A stretch of 64,000 nt of DNA, taken from positions 1 through 64,000 of the forward strand of contig JAUIKO010000005.1 in the NCBI GenBank assembly GCA_030430755.1. Direction: 5' to 3'. Each line of letters begins with the position of its first letter. Within the stretch, counting starts at the first letter, position 1. This document shows, one piece after another, positions 18,352 to 30,550 of the stretch. The translations under genes and the position numbers were made by a program. The DNA is from Fimbriimonadia bacterium (GTDB lineage: Bacteria; Armatimonadota; Fimbriimonadia; Fimbriimonadales; Fimbriimonadaceae). The notes under the pieces were generated by a model, which was not told where the DNA came from, made no database searches, and worked only from the letters and a program-made list of their open reading frames with translations.

Positions 18352-19716
18352 ATGGGGTTGCTCACAATTCAATCTTTTGCAAAATTATGTGGTGGATGTT
18401 TGCATCATATTAAACAAGATACAAACATCCATGATTTCGTATTGAATAGTAAAGATGTTACTGAAAAATCAATATTTATTGCTGTAAAAGGTGCTCATGT
18501 TGATGGTAATGATTTTTCTAAAGAGGCTATAGATAATGGTGCTGTAGCGATATTAACCGAGCAAAAAATCCCTTATCCTTCTGTGGTAGTTGAGAATATT
18601 GTAGATGCTTTAGCATTGTTAGGGAAAAATATTCGTAATCAAATGCACTGTTCTGTAGTAGGTATTACAGGGAGTAACGGGAAGACATCTACAAAAGAAT
18701 TTATATATCAAGCCTTGTCTTCGGAATTAAATATTATAAAATCTGAAGGGAATAAAAATACTGAATACACTTCTCCTTTAATTTGGACAAAATTGCAAGG
18801 AAACGAGGATGCTGTTATTGCAGAATTAGCAATGCGTGGTTTTCATCAAATAGAGCATTTGTGTAAAATTCATAGGCCAAATATTGGTGTTATCACCATG
18901 ATAGGAAGTAATCATACTGAAAAAGTAGGATCTATGGACGGAGTAGCTGAGGCAAAGTCTGAATTATTAGAAGCTCTGCAAAAAGATGATTTAGCAATAT
19001 TACCTCGAGATGATGTGTATTATTCATTTCTACGTTCCAAAGCTAATTGCCGTGTGATGACATTTGGTTTTTCTAAGGGATCAGACCTTAGAGTACTGCG
19101 ATATGAGATTTTAAATCACTACTTAACTGAAATAGAGATAGAATTAGATCAGAAAAGAATGAAATATCAAATTCCATTCATGGGGAAGCATCAGGTGTTA
19201 AATGCTTCAGCAGCTTTATTAGTTGCCCATCAGATGGGTGTAAATATTGATAAGGCCATGCAATCCATAAAATTTACAAAGCTGCCAGGAATGAGATCAG
19301 AAATAGTTAAATTACAGAATGGCATAAAATGTTTTTTAGATGTATATAACTCTAGTCCTGATAGTGTTGTCGCTGCGATAGATGTTTTGAATGAAGTAAA
19401 GCAACCAGGAAAGAAGTTTGCTGTTTTAGGTGATATGTATGAGCTTGGATCCTATGAAAAACAAGCATGTATCACCATAGGAGAGAAAATTGCAAAATCC
19501 TGCTTGGATGGTATAGCTTTATATGGCTTGCAGTCTCATCATATAGCTGAGTACGCATGGTTGAATGGTTATCCAAGAGAAAAAGTACTTATTGTATCTT
19601 CTATGAAGGAGATAACGGAGTATATTTTATCTTTGCATCCTGAGGATTTAATTTTATTGAAGGCTAGTAGAGGTGTTGGTTTAGAAAGGGCTGTTGAAAA
19701 TATGATAGATCAATAA
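18352..19716 (+). CDS. murF: UDP-MurNAc-tripeptide D-Ala-D-Ala ligase
   Basis: MurF completes the UDP-MurNAc-pentapeptide by adding D-Ala-D-Ala. It has the Mur ligase loop GITGSNGKTSTKEF at about 104-117 and the MurF-typical NKNTEYTSPLIW, IAELAMRGFHQIEHL, DVYNSSPDSVVAAID and VLGDMYELG blocks. At 454 residues it is full length. It sits 19 bp behind murE and is the last gene of this run; the following 140 bp hold no gene. The expected ddlA/ddlB gene is not in view. Confidence 0.96.
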   Translation: MGLLTIQSFAKLCGGCLHHIKQDTNIHDFVLNSKDVTEKSIFIAVKGAHVDGNDFSKEAIDNGAVAILTEQKIPYPSVVVENIVDALALLGKNIRNQMHCSVVGITGSNGKTSTKEFIYQALSSELNIIKSEGNKNTEYTSPLIWTKLQGNEDAVIAELAMRGFHQIEHLCKIHRPNIGVITMIGSNHTEKVGSMDGVAEAKSELLEALQKDDLAILPRDDVYYSFLRSKANCRVMTFGFSKGSDLRVLRYEILNHYLTEIEIELDQKRMKYQIPFMGKHQVLNASAALLVAHQMGVNIDKAMQSIKFTKLPGMRSEIVKLQNGIKCFLDVYNSSPDSVVAAIDVLNEVKQPGKKFAVLGDMYELGSYEKQACITIGEKIAKSCLDGIALYGLQSHHIAEYAWLNGYPREKVLIVSSMKEITEYILSLHPEDLILLKASRGVGLERAVENMIDQ

Positions 19717-19857
19717 GAGTGGATAATATTTCGCCGTTTACAGTATGGATTTTTACAGCATAGAAAGAACACATAAAGAATTATATTGATCAATGCGTTA
19801 TTAGGAATTGAAAAGAGATTAAAAAGATTCATGAAATTTATTTAATTATTTAATTAT

Positions 19858-20781
19858 TTATATATTTATTCGATCAATTTTTAATCTAGATTTTTCTAAA
19901 GAATTATTGGAAATCTGTATGAGACATCGCATGAGTTCTTTAGAAGTGAATTTTTTTATTTCTTTAATGTCATAGAGTCTGTTATTATTTTCTTGAATAG
20001 ATTTTATTCCAAGTTCCCATTTTCCATGTAGAATTGCAGCCTTTTTTACTCCTACTTTAGTTTTACCAAGGTTGTGTAGAATAAGATCCACTTTATTTTG
20101 ATAAAGCATATTAGCTAAATTACAAGTTACATCTGTGGTCAGAGAATTGCCTGTAAATTTAGGATGAATAAATTGTATGTTTGGATTTGTTTTTTTTATG
20201 CCTTTTGAAATATTTGTAAATAATAGTCGATTTTCAGGAGTGTCGTAATCACTTACAAAAGCTATTTTTTTGAACTCAGAATGCTTTCCAACGGATTTCC
20301 CTGTTATGTATCCCATATTTTTATTTTTTATACTGCAGAAAAGTAAGTGTTTATGTTTAGAATGCTGATCTATGAGTATGATAGGAGTGCTAGGATTATT
20401 TTGAATAAATCGGTCAATGATATCATCGGGAATGAGTTGATATATGATGAGGGCTTTTATTGCATAATCAGAACCATTGGAAATGGATTTCCCAACATGT
20501 AGTAGTTGATTCTGGTTCATGGATCGCACGTTCATAGGAAGATATTCGGATAGTTTTTTTAAACTATATTTGATATATTTAAGGCTATCAGGATGTTGTG
20601 GTCCTGAAAAATATTCAAGAATACCAACTTCTAACTGGCGTGTTTTATTAGAAGGTTGATATAGATTAGCATTTCTGCTTATAGCCATGGTTGTGAAAAA
20701 AAAGGACACAAACAGTACATAGGATAAAAGTATTTTTAAAGTTTTCTTGTAGCTGGCAGTCATAGAATTCATTTTATTCAT
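19858..20781 (-). CDS. BMP/PnrA-type periplasmic substrate-binding protein
   Basis: A 307-residue protein with a signal sequence (LKILLSYVLFVSFFFTTMAI, about 14-33). The mature part resembles the BMP/PnrA nucleoside-binding family of type I periplasmic-binding folds. GYITGKSVGKHSEFKKIAFV matches the place where BMP proteins read GYLAG....GKVGFVGG, and KVDLILHNLGKTKVGVKKAA matches ADVIFHAAGGTGQGVFEAA. PnrA members feed purine nucleosides to ABC importers. Its gene follows the ABC ATPase by 14 bp on the same strand, so one operon is likely. No permease gene lies beside them. Ligand assignment is weak. Confidence 0.65.
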   Translation of the reverse strand: MNKMNSMTASYKKTLKILLSYVLFVSFFFTTMAISRNANLYQPSNKTRQLEVGILEYFSGPQHPDSLKYIKYSLKKLSEYLPMNVRSMNQNQLLHVGKSISNGSDYAIKALIIYQLIPDDIIDRFIQNNPSTPIILIDQHSKHKHLLFCSIKNKNMGYITGKSVGKHSEFKKIAFVSDYDTPENRLLFTNISKGIKKTNPNIQFIHPKFTGNSLTTDVTCNLANMLYQNKVDLILHNLGKTKVGVKKAAILHGKWELGIKSIQENNNRLYDIKEIKKFTSKELMRCLIQISNNSLEKSRLKIDRINI

Positions 20782-20795
20782 TCTTATATAGATAC

Positions 20796-21992
20796 CTAGA
20801 TATGTGATTCTGATTTTAATGGATAAAGCAGAGATTGCTCTGTTGTTGCATCAAACAGATGAATCTGATCTAAATTGATAAAAAAGTGTTTTATTTGATC
20901 TTCTTTGATTTTACTTCTTGGGTTGAGAGTAGATACAAGGGTCGTATCACCATGTTTAAGGAAAACGATATTCTGAGAACCTAGTGGTTCAATATTATCG
21001 ATTTTAGCTTCGAAAGAATTATTTTCAACTGGCCAACCACCGGCCGATTCTATGGTGTCATATATAGCTTCAGGTCTAATACCAAGAATGATTTTCTTGT
21101 TGCCGAGTGGGATTTTTTCTAGAATTTTATTTTTAAGAATATTATTATGGTGGAGTGATAATTTAATATCTTTACAAGAGACGGAAATTTCATTCTTGCT
21201 CACTGAAAGCTCTCCATCAAGAAAATTCATTGGTGGGTAGCCAATAAATCCTGCAACAAATTTATTCGCTGGGTATTGATATATATTTTCTGGAGTATCG
21301 CACTGTTGTACTTCTCCATTATTCATAACCGTGATTCTCTGACCCATGGTCATGGCTTCTATTTGGTCGTGAGTAACATATAAGGTTGTTATCCCTAATT
21401 TTTTATGTAATTTAATAATCTCCGTTCTTGTTTGTAATCGTAAGCTGGCATCTAGATTAGAAAGAGGCTCATCCATTAAGAATAGTTTAGGTTCTCTTAC
21501 AATAGATCGAGCTAAGGCAACGCGTTGTTTTTGACCACCAGAAAGTTGATGAGGTTTTCTTAATAAGAGATGTTCAATAGATAATAGCTTAGAAACTTTC
21601 TGTACTCGAGTTTCAATACTATTCATAATGGATTTGTATTCTTTAGAATGAAATAATCGGTGTAAGAATCCCTTGGTCTCTCTGGACTTTAAGCCAAAAG
21701 ATATATTTTCTTTAACACTCATATGTGGATAGAGTGCATAATTCTGGAATACCATCGATATATCTCTGTCTTTAGGTGGTAGATCGTTGACCTTTTTTTG
21801 ATCAATATAGATCTCTCCATTGGTACACTCTTCTAAACCTGCTAGAATTCTTAGAATACTGGTTTTCCCACATCCGGAAGGTCCAACAAGCACCATGAAC
21901 TCTCGATCTTTAATAGATAGATCGATGTTTTTAATGGCAACAACATTACCATCATATGTTTTTTGAACATTTTTAAAAGAAATACTAGCCAA
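20796..21992 (-). CDS. ABC transporter ATPase, MalK/UgpC (MsmX) type
   Basis: This 398-residue ATPase has Walker A GPSGCGKTS, Q-loop VFQNYALYPHMSV, signature LSGGQKQRVALARS, Walker B LFLMDEPLSNLDA and H-loop VTHDQ, then a long C-terminal OB/TOBE region (RPEAIYDT, FVAGFIGYPPMNFLDG) as in carbohydrate importers of the CUT1 class. An extra basic segment (KGFLHRLFHSKEYKS) is inserted after the Q-loop region. MalK-type ATPases often serve several importers, which would explain the lack of permeases here. It is coupled to a BMP-like binding protein, an unusual partner since BMP systems normally use a double-length RbsA-type ATPase. Confidence 0.9.
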   Translation of the reverse strand: MASISFKNVQKTYDGNVVAIKNIDLSIKDREFMVLVGPSGCGKTSILRILAGLEECTNGEIYIDQKKVNDLPPKDRDISMVFQNYALYPHMSVKENISFGLKSRETKGFLHRLFHSKEYKSIMNSIETRVQKVSKLLSIEHLLLRKPHQLSGGQKQRVALARSIVREPKLFLMDEPLSNLDASLRLQTRTEIIKLHKKLGITTLYVTHDQIEAMTMGQRITVMNNGEVQQCDTPENIYQYPANKFVAGFIGYPPMNFLDGELSVSKNEISVSCKDIKLSLHHNNILKNKILEKIPLGNKKIILGIRPEAIYDTIESAGGWPVENNSFEAKIDNIEPLGSQNIVFLKHGDTTLVSTLNPRSKIKEDQIKHFFINLDQIHLFDATTEQSLLYPLKSESHI

Positions 21993-22143
21993 ATATACCT
22001 ACTTTTTTAATGCAATATTCATTATTATGGCATTATAATAGCAATTTCTAATACGTTTAGGTATATTATTAAGTCGGAAAACTGAAGTTGAAATGGAGTG
22101 TGAATATTTTTGAAGGTAGATAATATCTAACCTTAAGGAAATC

Positions 22144-22178
22144 CGATTTTTATTGAGATAAAAATTCAATAAAAATCG
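22144..22178. promoter_or_regulatory. 13-bp perfect inverted repeat before the CBS-domain gene
   Basis: CGATTTTTATTGA and TCAATAAAAATCG are exact reverse complements separated by 9 bases. They end 31 bp before the CBS-domain gene start, within the 217-bp divergent spacer. It could be an operator or a 5'-leader hairpin. With no T-run after it, a terminator is unlikely. Confidence 0.45.
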
Positions 22179-22209
22179 AGAAAGTCTGTAACAAGTAAAA
22201 TAAGAATAG

Positions 22210-22596
22210 ATGATAAAGTTGAAGGAAATAGTTCATGCTCATTACCCAGTGATCACACCTAACAGTTCGATTCGAGAGGTCATAGATAAGCTAGATATTT
22301 ACCAATTTTTTGCCCTTCCAATACTTGATGAGAAAAAACATCCGATTGGAGTTGTAGGGGAAGAAGAGATGATTTTCTGGGGTAAGGACTTTGCGTACAG
22401 AAAAGAGTTTGGTGAAACTTTATTAAAAGATTATCAATGGAAAGATATTTTGTTATTATCATCAGATTTAGATATTGATCATTCGCTTGAAAAAATGATT
22501 AAAGAAGATGAAAGAATAGCTGTAGTTATGGATGATAATGTTATGCTTGGGATTGTATTTAAGATTGATCTTTTACAAGCATTAATGATTCCTTGA
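22210..22596 (+). CDS. CBS-domain pair protein
   Basis: A stand-alone protein of 128 residues made of two CBS motifs. The first (about 1-60) contains ITPNSSIREVIDKLDIYQFFALPILDEKKHPIGVV, quoted here only for ITPNSSIREV and LPILDEKKHPIGVV. The second (about 65-128) contains DLDIDHSLEKM and AVVMDDNVMLGIV. Such Bateman modules bind adenine nucleotides such as AMP, ATP or cyclic-di-AMP and act as sensors. No fused catalytic domain is present, so the partner is unknown. It is divergent from the ABC ATPase gene. Confidence 0.8.
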   Translation: MIKLKEIVHAHYPVITPNSSIREVIDKLDIYQFFALPILDEKKHPIGVVGEEEMIFWGKDFAYRKEFGETLLKDYQWKDILLLSSDLDIDHSLEKMIKEDERIAVVMDDNVMLGIVFKIDLLQALMIP

Positions 22597-22683
22597 AGTT
22601 CTGATTAGTTCACGTATATCCTAATGTTGATCTTTAAATATCCAATACTATAGGTATTAATAACAAGGGGCAGGTTCGGTTTA

Positions 22684-23565
22684 TTGAAGATTCTTATTTT
22701 AGGGGCAACAGGTTTATTAGGGTATGAACTTAAAAACACATTTCTTGCAAAGGGATACGATGTACTGACTCCTTCGCATGATAGTTTAGATATTACTGAT
22801 AGCAATAAGTTATTAGAGTATTTTGAGTGTGAAGGGGGAAAATTCCAATGGTGTATAAATTGTGTAGGCTACACAAAGGTAGATCTTGCTGAAAAAAAAT
22901 ATGACGATGCTAAAAGTATTAATGTTACAGCTGTTGAGCAGTTGGCAGCACTTTGTGCGAAATATAAGATAAGAATGTTGCATTTCAGTACAGATTTTGT
23001 TTTTGATGGTAAAAAGAGTAGTTTGTATACCGAAGAAGATGGTACGAATCCTATAAATGTGTATGGAAAAACAAAACTTTTAGGAGAGGAGAAGGTTCTA
23101 GAATCTTCAAGTAAACATATTATCGCCCGAACTTCATTCTTATATGGTAAAAATGGACCTAGTTTCTTTAAAACGCTTTTTGAAAAGTTTCACCATCAAG
23201 ATGAATTCGAGGCAGTAGAGGATATTAGATCGTGCCCAACTTATGCACCAGATTTAGCTAGTCGTATCATGCTGATAATAGAAAAAGATATACCCGGTGG
23301 AATTTATCATGTTTCTGGGGAAGAATGTTTAAGTAGATACGATGCAGCTATTCGTATGAAGAATATTTATATTCGCGAATTTGGTGATATTAATTTTCAT
23401 ATTATTCCTGTTTTGGAAAGTAAGTGGAATGCACCTGCTCAAAGGCCTCAAAATTCAAGTTTGAGTAATAAAAAATTATTAGGTGTTGGTGTTTCAGGTT
23501 CTATGTCATTTGATGTGTGTATTACGGAATATATGAAAAAACTAAGAAGCATGGTTAAAACCTAA
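22684..23565 (+). CDS. rfbD: dTDP-4-dehydrorhamnose reductase-like NAD(P)-dependent epimerase/reductase
   Basis: RfbD/RmlD reduces dTDP-4-keto-L-rhamnose to dTDP-L-rhamnose for surface glycans. The short-chain dehydrogenase fold is clear: nucleotide loop GATGLLG (residues 7-13), STDFVFDG (family typical), catalytic YGKTK, and the substrate-site tail RPQNSSLSNKKL. 293 residues is the usual size. It starts with TTG and AAGATTCTTATTTTAGG coding KILILG; no ATG fits. rfbA, rfbB and rfbC are not beside it, so it could instead be a related methionine-adenosyltransferase beta-like or other RmlD-like reductase. It sits alone between the CBS gene and the YtxH pair. Confidence 0.8.
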   Translation: MKILILGATGLLGYELKNTFLAKGYDVLTPSHDSLDITDSNKLLEYFECEGGKFQWCINCVGYTKVDLAEKKYDDAKSINVTAVEQLAALCAKYKIRMLHFSTDFVFDGKKSSLYTEEDGTNPINVYGKTKLLGEEKVLESSSKHIIARTSFLYGKNGPSFFKTLFEKFHHQDEFEAVEDIRSCPTYAPDLASRIMLIIEKDIPGGIYHVSGEECLSRYDAAIRMKNIYIREFGDINFHIIPVLESKWNAPAQRPQNSSLSNKKLLGVGVSGSMSFDVCITEYMKKLRSMVKT

Positions 23566-23718
23566 GAGATAATACAGCAAAATCAATGGTGTTTTATAGA
23601 TTTACTGCTATAAAGTTCTAGAGAAATAAGCAATGTAACAAATATGGGGAAATATTATCCTATAAGTTGTAACAGCGTTAACAATAATGTGTCAAGCAGT
23701 AAAGTGAAAAATAATAAT

Positions 23719-23989
23719 ATGGCAAATAATAATGATAAAAACGGATTAGTTTATATGTTAGCAGGATTTGGATTCGGCACGATATTAGGTGCGGTTGCAG
23801 GCGTATTATTTGCACCACATAAAGGGAAGGAAACTCGAGAAAAGTTAACTAAAAAGTTAACTATAGCATTATAAAGATATAGATGGTAAAAAAGAAAACG
23901 TGAAGAGTAAAAATGCTTCTTCTTCATTATTTTTAGAAGATTACATTTTTGAAAATGTTAAAAAAATAATGAACATCGTGAAATTATAG
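23719..23989 (+). pseudogene. Frameshifted copy of the YtxH-domain gene
   Basis: The first 50 residues (MANNNDKNGLVYMLAGFG onwards) match the intact gene 340 bp downstream at roughly 90 per cent of DNA positions, through the glycine-rich membrane helix and FAPHKGKETREKL. It then stops early after KKLTIAL at base 23874. In another frame, from about 23870, the reading YKDIDGKKENVKSKN picks up where the intact copy reads FKDIKDKTETW, and ends at 23989. This is what a small insertion or deletion in an older full-length copy would leave. It lacks the strong ribosome site of the second copy. A longer frame starting at 23644 adds 25 unrelated residues. A short protein could still be made. Confidence 0.65.
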
Positions 23990-24058
23990 AAGATTGTTCT
24001 ATTATGAATTTAGTTCTTAATGTAGAGGTAGACTAGAAAAAGAAATACAGGGGGAAAT

Positions 24059-24310
24059 ATGGCAGATAATAATGATAAAAACGGGTTGGTTTATTTGTTA
24101 GCAGGGTTTGGATTAGGCACGATATTTGGTGCGGTTGCAGGCGTGTTATTTGCACCAAGTAGAGGCGAAGAAACTCGTGAAAAGCTAGGGGAAAAATTAA
24201 CCGAAAAATTTAAAGATATAAAAGATAAAACTGAAACCTGGGTAGCAGATCGTAAGAAAGCAATGGAAGATCGAGATGCTGCTGAAAAATTAGGTTTAGA
24301 TAATAAGTAG
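24059..24310 (+). CDS. YtxH-domain small membrane protein
   Basis: An 83-residue protein with a ribosome site AGGGGG before the ATG. One transmembrane helix (about 10-33) has a glycine-zipper pattern (LAGFGLGTIFGAVAGVLF), followed by APSRGEETREKL, which is the YtxH/DUF948-neighbour hallmark. A charged amphipathic tail (EKFKDIKDKTETW, DRKKAMEDRDAAEKLG) follows. YtxH proteins are often stress-induced in Firmicutes, cyanobacteria and chlamydiae; their function is unclear. It is a tandem duplicate of the broken copy upstream and is closed by its own terminator. Confidence 0.8.
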   Translation: MADNNDKNGLVYLLAGFGLGTIFGAVAGVLFAPSRGEETREKLGEKLTEKFKDIKDKTETWVADRKKAMEDRDAAEKLGLDNK

Positions 24311-24321
24311 TTCTTGATTTT

Positions 24322-24362
24322 AAAAGGGTTGCAATCTGATATGTTCTGTAACCCTTTTTATT
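24322..24362 (+). terminator. Rho-independent terminator after the YtxH gene
   Basis: AAAAGGGTTGCA pairs with TGTAACCCTTTT (12 bp with one G-U pair) around a 13-base loop, 12 bases behind the stop. It is followed by TTTATTTAAAATATTTTTT. Confidence 0.8.
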
Positions 24363-24448
24363 TAAAATATTTTTTAGTTTTTCTCTTCGGAGAGTTTATT
24401 CGTTCTAATAGTAATCATAAATTATATTTTTGAATATAATGGATAAAG

Positions 24449-27735
<3,287 letters not shown>

Positions 27736-27755
27736 TCCAGGTAAAATCACCATGT

Positions 27756-28970
27756 ATGCAAAAGACTGCAGTTGTTCTGCTGTTTGTGTTTATATCATCT
27801 AATTTATTAGGATGTCCTATAAAAAGGTTATCAGACCATGGAGATTCATCGGATTCTTGCAAGAGGATAAAAAGAGAGGACTCACTCTTTTCTTTATATC
27901 CAGATGATATGATTCTTTCTATTTTCACTAAATTAAATAAATCCGATAGATTCAATTTTTTAGAAAGTTTACTACTCTACAATGTTAACTCTACTGAATG
28001 TGTAAACTTATTAACCCTTTTTTCCAAAAAGGAGTTTTGGAAAGATGTTTATATTGGCTCTTATAAGGATACATTAAGTAATACATTACTTCTTGATCAT
28101 AAAAAGATTTCTCAGCTTACAAAGGGTTTTAGAGAAAAGTTACATGACCCTCATTATTATTTTGGAATAGAAAGTCTTTATTTTGAATACTCAGGACCAT
28201 CTGCTTATCATCAGGTTTGGGAATATTTTCCACAGTTAGAGGTACTCCACATTATCAATAATCAATATGGTTTGCCATTAGAATTACAATCTGGGTTAAA
28301 GAAAGTTTGTCCAAAATTAAAGAAATTATTACTGTTTGGGAAAAAAATAAATTGGAGTGCACATTATGGCAATATTCTGTTACATATTCCTGACCATTTA
28401 GAAATATTAGAAACAAATTGTAATTTTTTAGATCAGACAAAGATAGAAAATATTGTAAATCTTGCCAATTTAAGGATCTTGGTTTTTAGTGAATTGAAGA
28501 TGCCAATACAGAATTGGAGTCTATTGAACCAGAATGTTAGTGAAAATTTAGAAAAAATAGTCTTATGGAATACGGATTGTCCAAGTTTTCATCCTGGTAG
28601 ATTTCAGCGTTTAAAGAAAATCGTGATAGGTTGTATGAACTGGAGTAGTGAACATTGGCATGAATTTTTACAGGTTCTTCCAGTCTCTGTAGAAGTGCTG
28701 AAAATTCATGGAGGGAATTTTAAAGGAGAATCGGTATCCAAGTTAAAAAGGTTGATTCATTTAAAAACGATGAATATTATTCTTAATGTCTCTATAGATA
28801 GTATTTGTACGGAATTTAACAGGATTGCCTTCCATTTGCCTAATACGTTACAAGAATTAGTGATGAAAGGTTCAGGAGATGATGAGAGTTTATATAAGAG
28901 TATAGAATCACTGAATCCAACTTTAAAAATCTATGGATATAATGATGATACACAACCAGATTATTTTTAA
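27756..28970 (+). CDS. Secreted F-box-like leucine-rich protein, candidate host-directed effector
   Basis: A 404-residue protein with a signal sequence and a lipobox-like end (MQKTAVVLLFVFISSNLLGC, Cys20), so a lipoprotein or cleaved secreted protein. Residues about 44-90 read LFSLYPDDMILSIFTKLNKS then DRFNFLESLLL, close to the F-box pattern (LP.e.i..I...L...d). The rest, about 120-390, is LRR-like (LEVLHIINN, LKKLLLFGKK, LRILVFSELKM, VEVLKIHGGN). F-box plus LRR is the layout of eukaryotic SCF substrate adaptors and of effectors in amoeba and plant pathogens. The F-box match is partial and the signal sequence would require export and then host entry, so the role is inferred. It is 20 bp behind ligA. 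Confidence 0.6.
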   Translation: MQKTAVVLLFVFISSNLLGCPIKRLSDHGDSSDSCKRIKREDSLFSLYPDDMILSIFTKLNKSDRFNFLESLLLYNVNSTECVNLLTLFSKKEFWKDVYIGSYKDTLSNTLLLDHKKISQLTKGFREKLHDPHYYFGIESLYFEYSGPSAYHQVWEYFPQLEVLHIINNQYGLPLELQSGLKKVCPKLKKLLLFGKKINWSAHYGNILLHIPDHLEILETNCNFLDQTKIENIVNLANLRILVFSELKMPIQNWSLLNQNVSENLEKIVLWNTDCPSFHPGRFQRLKKIVIGCMNWSSEHWHEFLQVLPVSVEVLKIHGGNFKGESVSKLKRLIHLKTMNIILNVSIDSICTEFNRIAFHLPNTLQELVMKGSGDDESLYKSIESLNPTLKIYGYNDDTQPDYF

Positions 28971-29054
28971 TTAGAATAATTCGCAGTATCTTCATATCAG
29001 GTAACCTGTATATATTATTAATATCTAACAACTTATAGTTTTTTTGAAAATCTT

Positions 29055-30398
29055 ATGAATAGAATTCCCACGTTTGTTATTGTAGGTCGGCCGAATGTAG
29101 GTAAAAGTACTCTTTTTAATCGTATTGTAGGTGAAAGGGTAGCCGTTGTAGAAGATCAGCCAGGCATAACAAGAGACAGATTGTATGCTGAATGTGAACA
29201 CCAAAAAAAGCCTTTTCGACTGGTAGACACAGGTGGTATTTTGTTTTCGGATGACGATCCTCTTATTCTTCAAATCCGTACACAAGCAGATATTGCTTTA
29301 GCAGAAGCCGATGTTGTTTATTTTTTAGTAGATACAACAAACGGTATTCATCCTGATGATATAGAAGTAGCAAACCATTTAAGATTGATTAATAAACCCA
29401 TTTTAGTCCTTGCAAATAAAGCTGATAATCCTGCAAGAGCAGAATCGAGCACAGAGTTTTATGGTCTAGGAAGATGGCAAATTATTCCTATATCGGCACT
29501 TAATGGTATTGGCATAGAAGATGTTCTAGATATATCATTTGATGCTTGTCCAAAATCATCTAAAAAGGTTAAAAAACAGATTGAAACCAAGATATCTTTG
29601 GTTGGTAGACCCAATGTTGGAAAATCTTCTCTATTAAATGCTTATACAGGTACAGTTCGATCTATTGTATCAGAAATAGGAGGAACGACAAGAGATGCCA
29701 TAGACTCTTTAATTCAGTTTGGTACGCATTATATTCGGCTTATTGATACAGCAGGTCTAAGGCGAAAAGGGAAAATTCAGGGAACATATGAATATTATAT
29801 GGCTCTGAGATCTGAAAGAGCGATCCAAAGATCTGAATGTGCATTAGTTTTAATTGATGGAGTAGAAGGATTAACCGATGGAGATAAACGAACAGCCCAC
29901 TTAACGAGAGAACATCAAAAAGCATGCGTTCTGGTTGTTAATAAATGGGATCAAGTAGAAGAACCTGATGGTAATTTAGGTAATACATCTTCAGAGAAGA
30001 AGGCGTTAATAAAAATTATCCGTGATGAAATTCCTGAGTTAAAATATGCTCCTATCGTTTTTACAAGCGCTTTAAAAGAAGCTGGGCTCAAGGGTCCGAT
30101 GAATCAGGCTCTCTCTGCCATAGAAAATTGGAAGTTTCGTATTCCTACAGGGGATTTGAATCGGTTGATTCAAGATGCATTATTTGAAAAACCTTATCAG
30201 AGAAAAGGAAAAAATCTAAAGATATATTATGCAACGCAGTTTAAGACTTGTCCGCCAATGATTGCTCTAGTATGTAATGATCCAGATTTACTCCATTTTT
30301 CTTACTTGAGATATTTAGAAAATAAGATTAGGGAAAAATATTCTTTGATGGGAACTCCGATATTATTCAAAGTAAAGCATCACCGAGAAGAAAAGTAA
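29055..30398 (+). CDS. der: Ribosome biogenesis GTPase Der (EngA)
   Basis: Der has two tandem GTPase domains and a KH-like C-terminal domain and matures the 50S subunit. Domain 1: GRPNVGKSTLFNR (residues about 9-21), DTGG, NKAD. Domain 2: GRPNVGKSSLLNAY (about 185-198), DTAGLRRKG, NKWDQVE. The KH-like end contains YATQFKTCPPMIALVCN and SYLRYLENKIRE. 447 residues is standard. It stands alone with an 84-bp leader region and no clear ribosome site. It converges on CaaX protein 1 across about 150 bp without a gene. Confidence 0.97.
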   Translation: MNRIPTFVIVGRPNVGKSTLFNRIVGERVAVVEDQPGITRDRLYAECEHQKKPFRLVDTGGILFSDDDPLILQIRTQADIALAEADVVYFLVDTTNGIHPDDIEVANHLRLINKPILVLANKADNPARAESSTEFYGLGRWQIIPISALNGIGIEDVLDISFDACPKSSKKVKKQIETKISLVGRPNVGKSSLLNAYTGTVRSIVSEIGGTTRDAIDSLIQFGTHYIRLIDTAGLRRKGKIQGTYEYYMALRSERAIQRSECALVLIDGVEGLTDGDKRTAHLTREHQKACVLVVNKWDQVEEPDGNLGNTSSEKKALIKIIRDEIPELKYAPIVFTSALKEAGLKGPMNQALSAIENWKFRIPTGDLNRLIQDALFEKPYQRKGKNLKIYYATQFKTCPPMIALVCNDPDLLHFSYLRYLENKIREKYSLMGTPILFKVKHHREEK

Positions 30399-30550
30399 TA
30401 CCAGAGAAGAAAAATCATAACAGAGAAGAGAATAAAGAAAGTTTAGAATCATATTCTAACAATAATTTGTCTTCTATGGCCTAGATATAGGAATTCTTAT
30501 ATTGTATTATTTCTAACATCTTTCAAATCTATCGATCGAGGAATTTTCTA

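Noticed and set aside
23860-23880. Programmed frameshift joining the two parts of the first YtxH copy
   Set aside because: No slippery heptamer or downstream stem is visible, and an intact copy lies next door; decay is simpler.
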